Positions 9,243 through 18,414 of a stretch of DNA of 64,000 nt are shown here, piece by piece. The first letter of the stretch is position 1; each line of letters begins with the position of its first letter. Location: positions 447,190 through 511,189 of the forward strand of contig NZ_KB849627.1 in assembly GCF_000368685.1 (NCBI RefSeq), written 5' to 3'. A model generated the notes under the pieces. That model was not told the origin of the DNA and did not search any database. It saw nothing but the letters and a program-made list of their open reading frames with translations. The stretch is from Acinetobacter baylyi DSM 14961 = CIP 107474. GTDB lineage: Bacteria > Pseudomonadota > Gammaproteobacteria > Pseudomonadales > Moraxellaceae. The position numbers and the translations under genes were made by a program.

Positions 9243-10541
9243 CTATTTCATTTCTGCAAATGTTTCTTTTGCAGCTTGAATGGTCAACTCAATATCTTCA
9301 TCGCTATGAGCGGATGAGATGAAACCTGCCTCAAATGCAGAAGGTGCAAGATTGACTCCACGCTCTAACATACCATGGAAAAATTTCTTAAATGCGTCTG
9401 TATCACAAGCCAGCATGGAATCAAAACTGGTGATATCTTCCTGATCTGTAAAGTAAAGACCAAACATACCACCTACTTGCTGAGTTTTAAATGCAATCCC
9501 TGCTTCATTCGCAGCAGCCTGTAAACCTGTAAGCAATTTTTGGAGTTTGGCCTCAAGCTTGCTATAGAAATCGGGTTCGCGTAAATGCTTGAACATGGTA
9601 ATACCTGCACGCATCGCCAGTGGATTACCAGATAAAGTACCCGCCTGATAAACACCGCCTAAAGGTGCAATACATTCCATAATCTCGCGCTTACCACCAA
9701 ATGCACCCACTGGAAGTCCTGCACCAATAATTTTACCTAAGGTGGTCAAATCTGGTTTTACTTGGTAAACAGACTGCGCTCCGCCCAATGCCACACGAAA
9801 ACCTGTCATCACTTCATCAATGATAAAGACTGAACCATATTCGTCACATACATCGCGGATTGCTTGCAAGAATCCATCAATTGGTGTGACCAAATTCATG
9901 TTGCCTGCAACAGGTTCTACAATCACACCTGCAATTTCATGACCAAACTTTGCGAAACATTCTTTAAGTGCTTCAATATTATTGTAAGGCAGTGTCAATG
10001 TATGTTTGGCAAAGTCGACAGGTACACCTTTCGAAGTTGGTTCACCTTCACCCAAAGTTAAAAGCCCCGAACCTGCTTTGACTAATAGCGAATCTGAATG
10101 TCCGTGATAACACCCTTCAAACTTAACAATCTTGTCTCGTCCCGTATAACCACGTGCCAGACGAATTGCAGTCATCGTGGCTTCTGTACCAGAATTGGTC
10201 ATACGCACCATCTCGATAGATGGCATGATGTCGCAAATGATGTCGGCTAGCGTGGTTTCGTGCACAGTGGGCGCACCAAAGCTCAAACCATCTACAGCAG
10301 CAGTTTGCACGGCTTGAATAATATCTGGATGAGCATGCCCCAAGATCATTGGCCCCCAGGAACCAACATAATCGACATAGCGTTTATCGTCTTCGTCCCA
10401 AAGATAAGCGCCTTGCGCCTTTTTGATAAATACCGGAGTTCCGCCTACACCATTAAATGCACGTACAGGTGAGTTCACACCCCCTGGAATATGTTTGCTG
10501 GCTTGCTCAAATAATTGCACTTGTTTTGGAGATAAACTCAT
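9243..10541 (-). CDS. hemL: glutamate-1-semialdehyde 2,1-aminomutase HemL
   Basis: HemL converts glutamate-1-semialdehyde to 5-aminolevulinate in the C5 tetrapyrrole (heme) pathway. It is a PLP class-III aminotransferase-fold enzyme of 432 residues, the usual size. Visible motifs are [11 protein letters not shown] near the N-terminus, [16 protein letters not shown] for cofactor phosphate binding, [10 protein letters not shown], and [17 protein letters not shown] with the Schiff-base lysine. It follows thiE by 29 bases and is probably co-transcribed with it. Confidence 0.97.
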   Translation of the reverse strand: MSLSPKQVQLFEQASKHIPGGVNSPVRAFNGVGGTPVFIKKAQGAYLWDEDDKRYVDYVGSWGPMILGHAHPDIIQAVQTAAVDGLSFGAPTVHETTLADIICDIMPSIEMVRMTNSGTEATMTAIRLARGYTGRDKIVKFEGCYHGHSDSLLVKAGSGLLTLGEGEPTSKGVPVDFAKHTLTLPYNNIEALKECFAKFGHEIAGVIVEPVAGNMNLVTPIDGFLQAIRDVCDEYGSVFIIDEVMTGFRVALGGAQSVYQVKPDLTTLGKIIGAGLPVGAFGGKREIMECIAPLGGVYQAGTLSGNPLAMRAGITMFKHLREPDFYSKLEAKLQKLLTGLQAAANEAGIAFKTQQVGGMFGLYFTDQEDITSFDSMLACDTDAFKKFFHGMLERGVNLAPSAFEAGFISSAHSDEDIELTIQAAKETFAEMK

Positions 10542-10570
10542 GAATACTCTCGATATCTATATAACTTTAA

Positions 10571-11206
10571 CTATACATTTACAGCAGATGAAGTCTCTGC
10601 AAATAAAGCAGCCCACGCATTGATTCGCGTAGGAATATCCTGAACTGAACGACCTAATATATCACTAATTACTGCGCAAAGGTCAGCACCACTTTCAATG
10701 ACGACCTTCGAGTTTTCAACGGTTAAACCACCAATCGCACAGATGGGTGTATTAAATTTTTGTCGAGCCTGCTTAATCACTTCAATTCCTACATTCCCCG
10801 CCTCTGGTTTAGTCGCTGTTGCATAGACTGCTCCGAAAGCAATATAGGTTGCACCATCAGCAATGGCTTTCTCTGCCAACACGAGCGAATTTAAACAGGT
10901 ACGACCAATGACAGCACCAGAAGTTAATCTGTTTACAGCATCACTGATTTCTCCATCAGACTGCCCAAGATGGACACCTAAATCAAATTGAGCAGCCAAT
11001 ACCAGATCATCGTTAATGACAAAAGGAACCTGATAGGCTTCACATAGCACCTTGATTTGTTCGACTTCAAAAGCTTGATCGGTCTTAGGCACTTTTTTAC
11101 GCCGATACTGCAAAATCGCGATATGTCCAGTGGATAATGCGATTTCTAATTTGTCTAATAACAGCTCAAGTGGATCATCATTGGTAATGAGATATAGACC
11201 GCGCAT
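10571..11206 (-). CDS. thiE: thiamine-phosphate synthase ThiE
   Basis: ThiE joins the thiazole phosphate and HMP pyrophosphate halves of thiamine. It is a TIM-barrel protein of 211 residues. Recognisable blocks are GLYLITND at the start, ILQYRRKK (pyrophosphate contacts), FVINDDLVLAAQFDLGVHLGQSD, VIGRTCLNS and the C-terminal phosphate-binding CAIGGLTVEN. It is the promoter-proximal gene of the thiE-hemL pair. No TPP riboswitch was recognised in the short leader. Confidence 0.92.
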   Translation of the reverse strand: MRGLYLITNDDPLELLLDKLEIALSTGHIAILQYRRKKVPKTDQAFEVEQIKVLCEAYQVPFVINDDLVLAAQFDLGVHLGQSDGEISDAVNRLTSGAVIGRTCLNSLVLAEKAIADGATYIAFGAVYATATKPEAGNVGIEVIKQARQKFNTPICAIGGLTVENSKVVIESGADLCAVISDILGRSVQDIPTRINAWAALFAETSSAVNV

Positions 11207-11290
11207 TCACTCAATTCTCGACATTTCTGATAAGTACAGTATAACAAATTCGACACAACTGATTTTTATAGCAATTGTATTTTAATCATA

Positions 11291-11320
11291 AAAAAAACCC
11301 GAATAAATCGGGGTTTTTTT
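11291..11320 (-). terminator. terminator of the ompW-family gene
   Basis: A GC-containing stem (AAAACCCGA / TCGGGGTTTT) with an ATAAA loop is flanked by A and T tracts. It could act in both directions but lies immediately after the OmpW-family gene. Confidence 0.75.
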
Positions 11321-11335
11321 GAATCTGAGCCGAAC

Positions 11336-12085
11336 TTAGAAGCGGTAGCCCACACCTAAATAAGTCACGATTGGATTAATTTCAATTTTGCTTGAACCTT
11401 GTACAAATGTGACATTAGCAGGATTCACAACATTGAGATTTGCATGGGTACTTAGGTGTACATAGCTCACTGAAGCCGTTGCAAACCAGTTAGGCGTAAT
11501 ATTGTAGTCTGCACCAATAAACGCAACTGGCGCTACCGCATCATCAATATCGACATTACTGATGGTTCCACCAAGAGGAGCAATTTTAGCATTTACTTCT
11601 GGATTAAGTTTAAAATCACGGAAACTTGCATACATAAAACCGGCACCTACATATGGACGGAACTTATTGTTTACACTTCCAAATGTATATTTACCAGTCA
11701 GCACTGGGCTATAAACTTTTACATCCCCAACTTTGCTAAAGCTATCAAGATTTAATGCGCCAGCTAACAATTGTCCCTTACCTTGAATGTCGACCTTAGG
11801 TGGAACACCCAAGATCAAACCAACTGTCACATTATCATTGACCAAATAATCTAACTTAAATTCTGCAGTATCAGCATTGTCCAATTCAAAGCCTGCAGCT
11901 GAATTGAAGGTATTAAAATAAGGAATTGATGATGTAGAATTTACACCCTGCTTGGTGCCTTGTGGCATGATATGAGCCCAACCCGCAGAAACAGCAAAGT
12001 TATTGCCATCCGAAGTCGCTGCCTGTGCGCCAAAGCTGGTTACGAGTAATGCAAGTGGTAAAAGTGCTGTTGTTAATTTTTTCAT
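11336..12085 (-). CDS. ompW: OmpW-family outer-membrane protein
   Basis: This is an eight-stranded beta-barrel porin of the OmpW family, which form narrow hydrophobic channels in the outer membrane. From the ATG at 12085 a signal peptide (MKKLTTALLPLALLVTSFGAQA) precedes alternating amphipathic strands. It ends in the barrel signature VTYLGVGYRF with a terminal Phe. The frame extends five codons further upstream (MGRIL), but the internal MKK start is a classic export start. Length and the conserved FRPYVGAGFMYASF block support the family. Confidence 0.88.
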   Translation of the reverse strand: MKKLTTALLPLALLVTSFGAQAATSDGNNFAVSAGWAHIMPQGTKQGVNSTSSIPYFNTFNSAAGFELDNADTAEFKLDYLVNDNVTVGLILGVPPKVDIQGKGQLLAGALNLDSFSKVGDVKVYSPVLTGKYTFGSVNNKFRPYVGAGFMYASFRDFKLNPEVNAKIAPLGGTISNVDIDDAVAPVAFIGADYNITPNWFATASVSYVHLSTHANLNVVNPANVTFVQGSSKIEINPIVTYLGVGYRF

Positions 12086-12243
12086 CAGAATACGTCCCAT
12101 ATTATTTCATCCAAAGGCCAAGGCATCCTAGCCTTTATAGATACACAGATATTAGAATAATTAAATGAAAGATCAACTGGAAAACTCAATATTTCGTAAC
12201 TGAGTAGTCGCTTTATGATCCAATTTAACTTTCTTATCCTCTT

Positions 12244-12624
12244 TTAACTTGAAATTTTATCTAAATCACGATTTTTAAGACTGATATTACCTCTCAATAC
12301 ATCTGAAAACATCTTCCAATCAGAGATAAAACTATATAGTGGTTGCTTAAAGCTGGCTGGTTTATTTTTTTCAAAGATAAAATGTCCGACCCAGGCACAG
12401 GCATAACCAGAAATAAGTCCATAAACTACATATTTTGCTTTACGACGACGAATCGCTTGAGTAAAAAAATAAAGTCCGATACTGCTTCCTGCAACATGTA
12501 AGCGTCGGCTCATGATATTTCGATGTTCTGTCAAATAGAAACGATAAAACTCATGGTAGTTTTTAATAGGTGAATTAACGTTATTCTGGCTGCTATCTTG
12601 AGCTAACTTCGCTGGCGCGTTCAT
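12244..12624 (-). CDS. DUF962 / Mpo1-like membrane protein
   Basis: This short protein belongs to the DUF962 (YGL010w/Mpo1-like) family. In yeast, family members are 2-hydroxy fatty acid dioxygenases; bacterial function is not established. The conserved FYRFYLTEHRNIMSRRLHVAGSS start and the VGHFIFEKNKPASF motif contain the candidate metal-binding histidines. Hydrophobic segments lie between. The frame is open to 12732, but an AGGA ribosome site sits at the right distance from the ATG at 12624 (MNAPAKL). The ATG at 12630 is an alternative. The gene is divergent from the CYTH-CHAD gene. Confidence 0.75.
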   Translation of the reverse strand: MNAPAKLAQDSSQNNVNSPIKNYHEFYRFYLTEHRNIMSRRLHVAGSSIGLYFFTQAIRRRKAKYVVYGLISGYACAWVGHFIFEKNKPASFKQPLYSFISDWKMFSDVLRGNISLKNRDLDKISS

Positions 12625-12848
12625 TCTCATCGTCCTATGATCATTTTTTATCACCTTACTCCAAAAAAATTGAGAAAAAAAGTTTTTTAATTGACGCGCT
12701 GTCCATGTTTTAGATGGTCTATTTAAAAACAAAACAATACACTACCTGCATTTTCATGCAGCAAATATCAAGACATAATTATAGGCATGGTGATATTCTT
12801 ATTTACATTGACAAACTATTAGAAATAAAGAAGTTTAGGAGTATCAAG

Positions 12849-14315
12849 ATGGTCGAAATCGAGCTTAAGTTTCAGCTTCCAGAAAGCAAAAAAAAGAGTC
12901 TATTACAGGCATTGAAGCCTAAAACAGCAGAAAAAATTCGACTTCAAGCCAAGTATTACGATACGCCAGACCGACTTCTCGCAAAGAATCATGTGGCATT
13001 AAGATTACGTCTTGAAGGCGATCATTGGGTTCAAACATTTAAAGCAGCGGGAAAGAATCACCTAGAACGTATTGAAAGTGAGATTCATCTGGGTAAATGC
13101 GAGCTTGAACCTGAACTAGATTTAAGCCTGTTTGAAAATAATAAAACTGTTAAGGATCGTTTGGAAGAAGTTCTAGGTGATCATCAAGATGAACTTAAAT
13201 TTCAATTTAAAACAGATGTGGAGCGCACTTTCCGAATTTTTCAGATAGAAGATACAGCCATTGAAGTTTGTCTTGATGACGGTATCGTTTCTACCTCCGA
13301 TCAATCTGAGAAAATTTGTGAAGTCGAGTTTGAACTTAAATCTGGTTCTGCCGAACAGCTCATATTATTTACTCAGGAATGGGTTAAAAAATATCAACTC
13401 TGGTTGGATGTGCGTAGTAAAGCCCAGCGTGGAAACTTACTGGCGACCCAACAAAAAACCTCACCTGCAACCAAAGCCAGCACCTTATTCCTCCATAAAA
13501 AGTCCAGTGCTGATTCTGCTTTACGCCAAATGATTGCCAATGCTTTACAACATTTACTTCCGAATGCGGCTTTTATTGCTGAAGGTGTTGCTGAGCCTGA
13601 GCATATTCATCAAGCACGCGTTGCAATTCGACGTTTAAGAAGTGCGCTGAAAATTTTTGGTTCATGGTCTTTAGAAACAGATGATCGCTGGGAAGCACAG
13701 TTGGCTGAAATTTTCCAAATACTTGGAGATTCGAGAGATATTGATGCGATTCGGGACGATGTTTTACCGCAACTTGTCGCTGATGGCGCTCCTTTTTCAG
13801 AGTTAGTGTCTAAACAAACGTCAACAGCGAAAAAACAGAGCTTATTTGTTCAACCAGAGCAAACTTGCCTGCTACTGCAACTCCTTGCGTTTACCTATCA
13901 TGACCGTGAAAATATAGATCACAAGAAAACGAAACTTAAAAAGACCATATCAAGAACATTAAATCAAATGCATAAAAAACTGATCAAAAACGCAAATGAT
14001 TTTGAAAAACTCAGTATTGAAGAACGTCATCGTACGCGGAAAAAAGCTAAACGTCTGCGTTATAGCGTCGAATTTATTTCGAGCTTATATGATACAGACC
14101 TGATTACTTCTTATTTAAATGAGTTACAGCATGTGCAAGAAATGCTTGGGCAATATAACGATCTGCATATTGCCGAGCAATTTTTTGAAAAAAATAGTGC
14201 CCAACATCCAGAATACTGGTTTGCAGTGGGATGGAGTAAAGCCAAACAAAGCCATCTTATTGAACAATCTGCACAGGCTTTACAGCAATTTGCGCAAGTA
14301 AAACCCTTCTGGTGA
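12849..14315 (+). CDS. CYTH-CHAD inorganic triphosphatase (YgiF-like)
   Basis: The N-terminal CYTH domain begins directly with the EIELKFQL triphosphate-tunnel signature. It continues with YYDTPD, LRLRLEGD and a later EVEFELKSG metal/phosphate-binding strand. The C-terminal half is a CHAD domain, helical and rich in conserved His, Arg and Lys (EPEHIHQARVAIRRLRSALK; RHRTRKKAKRLRYSVEF), which binds polyphosphate in known members. The closest named homologue is E. coli YgiF, an inorganic triphosphatase. The frame extends upstream, but an AGGAG site 8 bases before the ATG at 12849 fixes the start, giving 488 residues. Confidence 0.85.
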   Translation: MVEIELKFQLPESKKKSLLQALKPKTAEKIRLQAKYYDTPDRLLAKNHVALRLRLEGDHWVQTFKAAGKNHLERIESEIHLGKCELEPELDLSLFENNKTVKDRLEEVLGDHQDELKFQFKTDVERTFRIFQIEDTAIEVCLDDGIVSTSDQSEKICEVEFELKSGSAEQLILFTQEWVKKYQLWLDVRSKAQRGNLLATQQKTSPATKASTLFLHKKSSADSALRQMIANALQHLLPNAAFIAEGVAEPEHIHQARVAIRRLRSALKIFGSWSLETDDRWEAQLAEIFQILGDSRDIDAIRDDVLPQLVADGAPFSELVSKQTSTAKKQSLFVQPEQTCLLLQLLAFTYHDRENIDHKKTKLKKTISRTLNQMHKKLIKNANDFEKLSIEERHRTRKKAKRLRYSVEFISSLYDTDLITSYLNELQHVQEMLGQYNDLHIAEQFFEKNSAQHPEYWFAVGWSKAKQSHLIEQSAQALQQFAQVKPFW

Positions 14316-14363
14316 TCACGATATTGGAGCTAAAAAAATAAATTGAGTATCTCGAATCATCTA

Positions 14364-15011
14364 CTAGCAATATTTTCCAAATACTTTCCAGACTCCATTG
14401 TTCGCAATGGGGTCACTATAACTGTCATTACGCTGTTTCCTCGGTTTATCTCTAGCATCTACCAGTTTAAAATCTGGTTCGACACTCAGTATGATGCCAT
14501 TCATATAAAATCGGGTGCGCGTATATTCACTTTGTCGGTGTTGAAATACGTAAGTTCTCAAATCGATGAATTCTCGATGTGCCACCAATGCAGCAGTGTC
14601 ATCACTGTTTAGCCACGCTTGCATAGCAAGCACCTGATCCATCTCAAAATGCCCACATTTTTCTTGCAAGCTGGCGACTCCACGAAACGTTTTGGATTCT
14701 TTGGCTCGGGTTTTATTGATCCGAATTCGATCTACATGAAAAAAGAATAATGGCAAGTTCAGATGGCTGGGTAAATGAATGGCATCTAATATCTCATCTT
14801 CCATAAAAGGTTGGAATAAAATTTGAGCACGCTCTATAAGCGGCTGCCATTGTTGATAATAACGCTCTACCTCTGACACTAAACCATAATAGATGGGCAG
14901 CCCCTCTACCGATTCAAGCATTTGGGGTGGCCATATATGCTGGCGAAGCAAGGCAATGTCATTTTTTAGATTTTGTATTGCGATGGCATCTTGCATGCTA
15001 TTCTCGATCAT
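14364..15011 (-). CDS. uncharacterised protein, 215 aa
   Basis: I do not recognise a family. The protein is soluble in appearance, rich in Gln, Arg and aromatic residues, with a predicted mostly helical N-terminus and no signal peptide or membrane segment. It contains PLFFFHVDRIRINKTRAKES and ends RNDSYSDPIANNGVWKVFGKYC. The start could be the ATG at 15011 or the ATG at 14996 (MQDAIAIQ). It is divergent from the DUF3144 gene and convergent with the CYTH-CHAD gene. Base composition looks like its neighbours. Confidence 0.6.
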   Translation of the reverse strand: MIENSMQDAIAIQNLKNDIALLRQHIWPPQMLESVEGLPIYYGLVSEVERYYQQWQPLIERAQILFQPFMEDEILDAIHLPSHLNLPLFFFHVDRIRINKTRAKESKTFRGVASLQEKCGHFEMDQVLAMQAWLNSDDTAALVAHREFIDLRTYVFQHRQSEYTRTRFYMNGIILSVEPDFKLVDARDKPRKQRNDSYSDPIANNGVWKVFGKYC

Positions 15012-15101
15012 TTGCTTAGGCTATTTAAAGACTATGACAAAGGTTTAGTTTCTACAAGGCTTTCACGTATAATATTGCTCTCATTTGTGTTGGAAAGAAC
15101 C

Positions 15102-15485
15102 ATGTCTCAAAAGATTGATGCCACAGATATCACCGAAGAAGAAGCTTTAAATGCTGTTTTTTTTGAGCGTGCGGATGATTTTATCAAACTGGCTAATGAT
15201 TTTTGTCGCCCAAAACAGGGAGAAAAACCAGATCCAGCAGAATTACGTGGTCAAGTCAGTGCAGCAATGCTGTTTGCAACTGCACGTTTTAATACGTGGG
15301 TTGCTGCCAATAATTTTAAAGATGGCAATGAAATGCGTGATGCCAAAGATCAGGTCATGTCTTATTTGATGCAACAATTCCAGATGATGCTCGAAGATAA
15401 TTTTGAAGAATATTGTGAGCAATTTGAAAACTATTTACGCTTTCGTAAAAATGAAGATTTTCATACACATAAACATGATCATTAA
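15102..15485 (+). CDS. DUF3144 family protein
   Basis: This 127-residue acidic, helical cytoplasmic protein fits the DUF3144 family of unknown function. It has the core FFERADDFIKLAN and VSAAMLFATARFN blocks and a C-terminal His-rich tail (DFHTHKHDH) that could bind metal. A GGAAAG ribosome site precedes the ATG at 15102, which is preferred over the open frame reaching back to 14973. A near-consensus -10 (TATAAT at 15068-15073) sits just upstream. It ends at a bidirectional terminator. Confidence 0.78.
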   Translation: MSQKIDATDITEEEALNAVFFERADDFIKLANDFCRPKQGEKPDPAELRGQVSAAMLFATARFNTWVAANNFKDGNEMRDAKDQVMSYLMQQFQMMLEDNFEEYCEQFENYLRFRKNEDFHTHKHDH

Positions 15486-15510
15486 AAAAAGCCCTACAGG
15501 GCTTTTTTTA
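15484..15510. terminator. bidirectional terminator
   Basis: The stem AAAAAAGCCCT / AGGGCTTTTTT with a 2-nt loop is flanked by A and T tracts on both sides. It separates the convergent DUF3144 and M16 peptidase genes. Confidence 0.85.
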
Positions 15511-15523
15511 ATGATTCAAATAT

Positions 15524-18304
15524 TTATTTGAAATCTGGATTCTTTTGGGCCTGACCGAATTGATCAGCCATGACTTCAACGAAATGATTCAAATTGATAT
15601 ATTTTTTGATGACCTGATCAACATCATTTTTATGGAGTACCATAAATTGTTGGTCCCGTCTAATACGATCCAGCAAAGTTTTATTGTGCTCTAACTGATG
15701 GTTCAACATATAATGAATATTGCGTTCATCTTCAAGTGAAGTCACTCTTTTCTTCATGATATCTGCTTTCGCCGCTTCCACCTCTTGCTCAGTGACTCCA
15801 TTTTTCAGAAGATCTTTCAAAACTTGGTGAATCGACGCTGAAACCTGTTCGCCACGGCCTGCAGTATAATTCGCCTCAATAGTTAAAGCCCCAATGTTAT
15901 CGTCTGCATCCAGATTAATATCACTGCCAAACCCATAAACCAGCGCATTTTTCTCACGTAATGCTACAGCTAGACGAGACGAGATTTGCGAACTTCCCAA
16001 GATATGCTCAAGCACCAGTAAAGCTGGAGCATCAGGATGTTCAATGCCTACAGGCAAGGTCAATAAACTTTGATAATTTCCAAAATCACGCTGTTCAGAC
16101 AATGCATGAACTTTTTGTGCAGGATAAGCTGTAAAAGTAGACGATAGTCTCTGATACGGCTGCTGTGTATTCCAGCCAGCAAAATTTTGATCTAAGTACT
16201 GTTTCATCTTGGTAGGATCAAAATCACCTGTTATGGCAATACGTGCATGATTCATTGCAAAAAATTGATCATATAAGGCTTTCACCTGTTCCTGAGTCAC
16301 CGTATTTAATTCATCTTTTGCAAGTACAGGTTCGAAATGATAACGCAAATCACCAGGTTGATAAGTTTCGACTAATCTGGCCATCGTGAGTGCAGCAACG
16401 GTTTCAGGTTCGGTATAAGGACGGTCCAGACTTGCCAGACTCTGTGACTTGATCAAATCAAATTGTGACTGTTCAAAAGATGGATGCTTCATCACATCAA
16501 CCATATAGCTAAAAAACTCAGGAAATTTTTCTTTCTTTGCCTGAATATTAATGACAAAACCATTATCTGAAACAGTTGCTGTCGCAGCGCCTCCTGCTTC
16601 AATCGCCTTATCTGTCACTTGTTGCAAGCTGGCAGATTTTGAACCACGAAGCAATAGATAAGAGGTAATATCTAAAACTGTTCCCTTTTTGAATAGTGAT
16701 TTTTCATTACCAAAATCAGTTGTTAATGTCGCATAGATCCGATCATCACGGGTTTCTGTTGGAAACAATGCATATTGCATTCCATTTTTCAGTTGACCGC
16801 GTTGTATTTTCTTTTCATTCATTTGTGCTTCTTGTTTGGCACGTTGGCTGAATTGTTGAATCTCCTGTTTATAGGTTTTGATATCTTTGACTGGTTCGAC
16901 AGGGGTGACTTGCTGATCGAGTGTTTTTAATGTGCTGGATGCCGCCTGTTGTTGTAGTGCTTTTTTCTGACTTTCAGGGGTAGGTTTGATATCACCTGAA
17001 ATCCGATGTTCTGCATTAAACAAGTTATGATAAAGCTGATTAATGTCTTCAGGCTTTAATTGCTTAAGCTGATCAATATCATAAAAATATTGATCCCAAT
17101 TTCCATGAGTAGATACGATGTAATCGGTTAATCTTGAACCCAATGCAACAGGATCTTTCATGATCAGTTCAGCTTGTGTTTGCATCAGCTGTTTCACTCG
17201 ATTCACTTCTGCCTCACTAAATGGCTGATGTGACTCAACTTTAGAAGTTAATATTGTCTCGACTTTTTGCGTATCTTGGCTAGGTGAATACATTGCACCT
17301 AAAAATACCAGATTAAAGTCCTGATCTAACCAAGTTGCTCCTTGAACACTTGTGGCAATCCCTGTCTCAACGATATCCTTATACAAACTTCCACTGGGTT
17401 GCATCGTATATAAAAGCGGTGCCAATGCTAGTGCTGGTTGAACTTTCCGATCCGCATGATTTATATACATATGAAATTTTGCCAGATCGCTGCCCTTTTC
17501 CACGGTAAAGTTACGTGGTTGAATTTTACTTGAGTCTAGCGCTGGTACTTTTACACTTGCAGGAATTTGTCTAGCCGAGATTGGACTAAAATATTCATCA
17601 ACTGCTTTTAAAACCTGTTGTTTATCAAATTTTCCAGTGATCACCATCACAGCATTATTAGGCGCATACCAAGTTCGATAGAACTGCTCAAGCTCATTCA
17701 TTTTAATCGACTTGAGCTCTGCCAAATCGCCTATAGGTAAACGTCCAAGATACTGATTCCCATAAGCCGCTTTAAACATCTGATCCATCAATACAGCAAA
17801 TGGCTGATCTAAACGGATTTCACGCTCTCGTTTAACAATTTCAATTTCGGAAGGAACAAACTTTTCCTGAAGTACCAATTTGTCCATACGTTGTGATTCC
17901 AGATAGAGCACTTCATTTAAGGCTTGCTGCTCTGGACGTACAATATTGGTATAACGTGTCGAGTAATATTCGGTGCTGGCATTGGTCATCAGCGTATATT
18001 GATCCAGACGGCGCTGAAATGCCTCGCCTTTTACATCTTGTGTTCCTTTAAAGGCAAGATGTTCCAAAAGATGCGCCAAACCGCCCTTACCTTTAGGATC
18101 GTTGAGTGATCCAGTGAAATAAATGGTATTTACAAAGACCTTACTTTCTTTCTGATTAGGTGCAAGTACCACCCGAAAACCATTATCTAATTTATATTCT
18201 TCTATATCCTGCTGTGTTTTTATTAAGACCGCCTGTGACCAAGAAAGTGTTGTTAAACCGATTAGACACAAAGATAAGCTGAGCTGTTTAAAGCGCGTAA
18301 TCAT
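15524..18304 (-). CDS. M16 family zinc metallopeptidase (PqqL-like), exported
   Basis: This is a large two-half M16 (insulinase/pitrilysin) peptidase. From the ATG at 18304 a signal peptide (cleavage near WSQA) leads to the inverted zinc motif HLLEH at 78-82, followed by the downstream Glu region ASTEYYSTRY. The second half repeats the M16 fold without the zinc motif, as usual. The total of 926 residues matches periplasmic PqqL-type proteases. The frame extends ten codons upstream, but GGGAA sits just before the ATG at 18304. The neighbours give no functional link. A clean palindrome lies in its promoter region. Confidence 0.85.
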   Translation of the reverse strand: MITRFKQLSLSLCLIGLTTLSWSQAVLIKTQQDIEEYKLDNGFRVVLAPNQKESKVFVNTIYFTGSLNDPKGKGGLAHLLEHLAFKGTQDVKGEAFQRRLDQYTLMTNASTEYYSTRYTNIVRPEQQALNEVLYLESQRMDKLVLQEKFVPSEIEIVKREREIRLDQPFAVLMDQMFKAAYGNQYLGRLPIGDLAELKSIKMNELEQFYRTWYAPNNAVMVITGKFDKQQVLKAVDEYFSPISARQIPASVKVPALDSSKIQPRNFTVEKGSDLAKFHMYINHADRKVQPALALAPLLYTMQPSGSLYKDIVETGIATSVQGATWLDQDFNLVFLGAMYSPSQDTQKVETILTSKVESHQPFSEAEVNRVKQLMQTQAELIMKDPVALGSRLTDYIVSTHGNWDQYFYDIDQLKQLKPEDINQLYHNLFNAEHRISGDIKPTPESQKKALQQQAASSTLKTLDQQVTPVEPVKDIKTYKQEIQQFSQRAKQEAQMNEKKIQRGQLKNGMQYALFPTETRDDRIYATLTTDFGNEKSLFKKGTVLDITSYLLLRGSKSASLQQVTDKAIEAGGAATATVSDNGFVINIQAKKEKFPEFFSYMVDVMKHPSFEQSQFDLIKSQSLASLDRPYTEPETVAALTMARLVETYQPGDLRYHFEPVLAKDELNTVTQEQVKALYDQFFAMNHARIAITGDFDPTKMKQYLDQNFAGWNTQQPYQRLSSTFTAYPAQKVHALSEQRDFGNYQSLLTLPVGIEHPDAPALLVLEHILGSSQISSRLAVALREKNALVYGFGSDINLDADDNIGALTIEANYTAGRGEQVSASIHQVLKDLLKNGVTEQEVEAAKADIMKKRVTSLEDERNIHYMLNHQLEHNKTLLDRIRRDQQFMVLHKNDVDQVIKKYINLNHFVEVMADQFGQAQKNPDFK

Positions 18305-18332
18305 AAATTTCCCAAAAACATAAAATAATAAC

Positions 18333-18349
18333 AATCATTTCAAATGATT
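18333..18349. promoter_or_regulatory. 17-base palindrome upstream of the M16 peptidase gene
   Basis: AATCATTT, one base, AAATGATT pairs perfectly. It lies about 30 bases upstream of the peptidase start, where an operator could act. Overlapping sequence has a weak resemblance to a Fur box (about 13 of 19 positions by eye). Function is unproven. Confidence 0.35.
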
Positions 18350-18414
18350 CTGCATACTAGAAAATCTTATCCATTTTTTATAGTGATTTTTTGAAACGAT
18401 ATGATTTATAACAG

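Noticed and set aside
12714..12848. N-terminal 45-residue extension of the CYTH-CHAD protein
   Set aside because: The CYTH signature must be at the extreme N-terminus, and an AGGAG ribosome site precedes the ATG at 12849.
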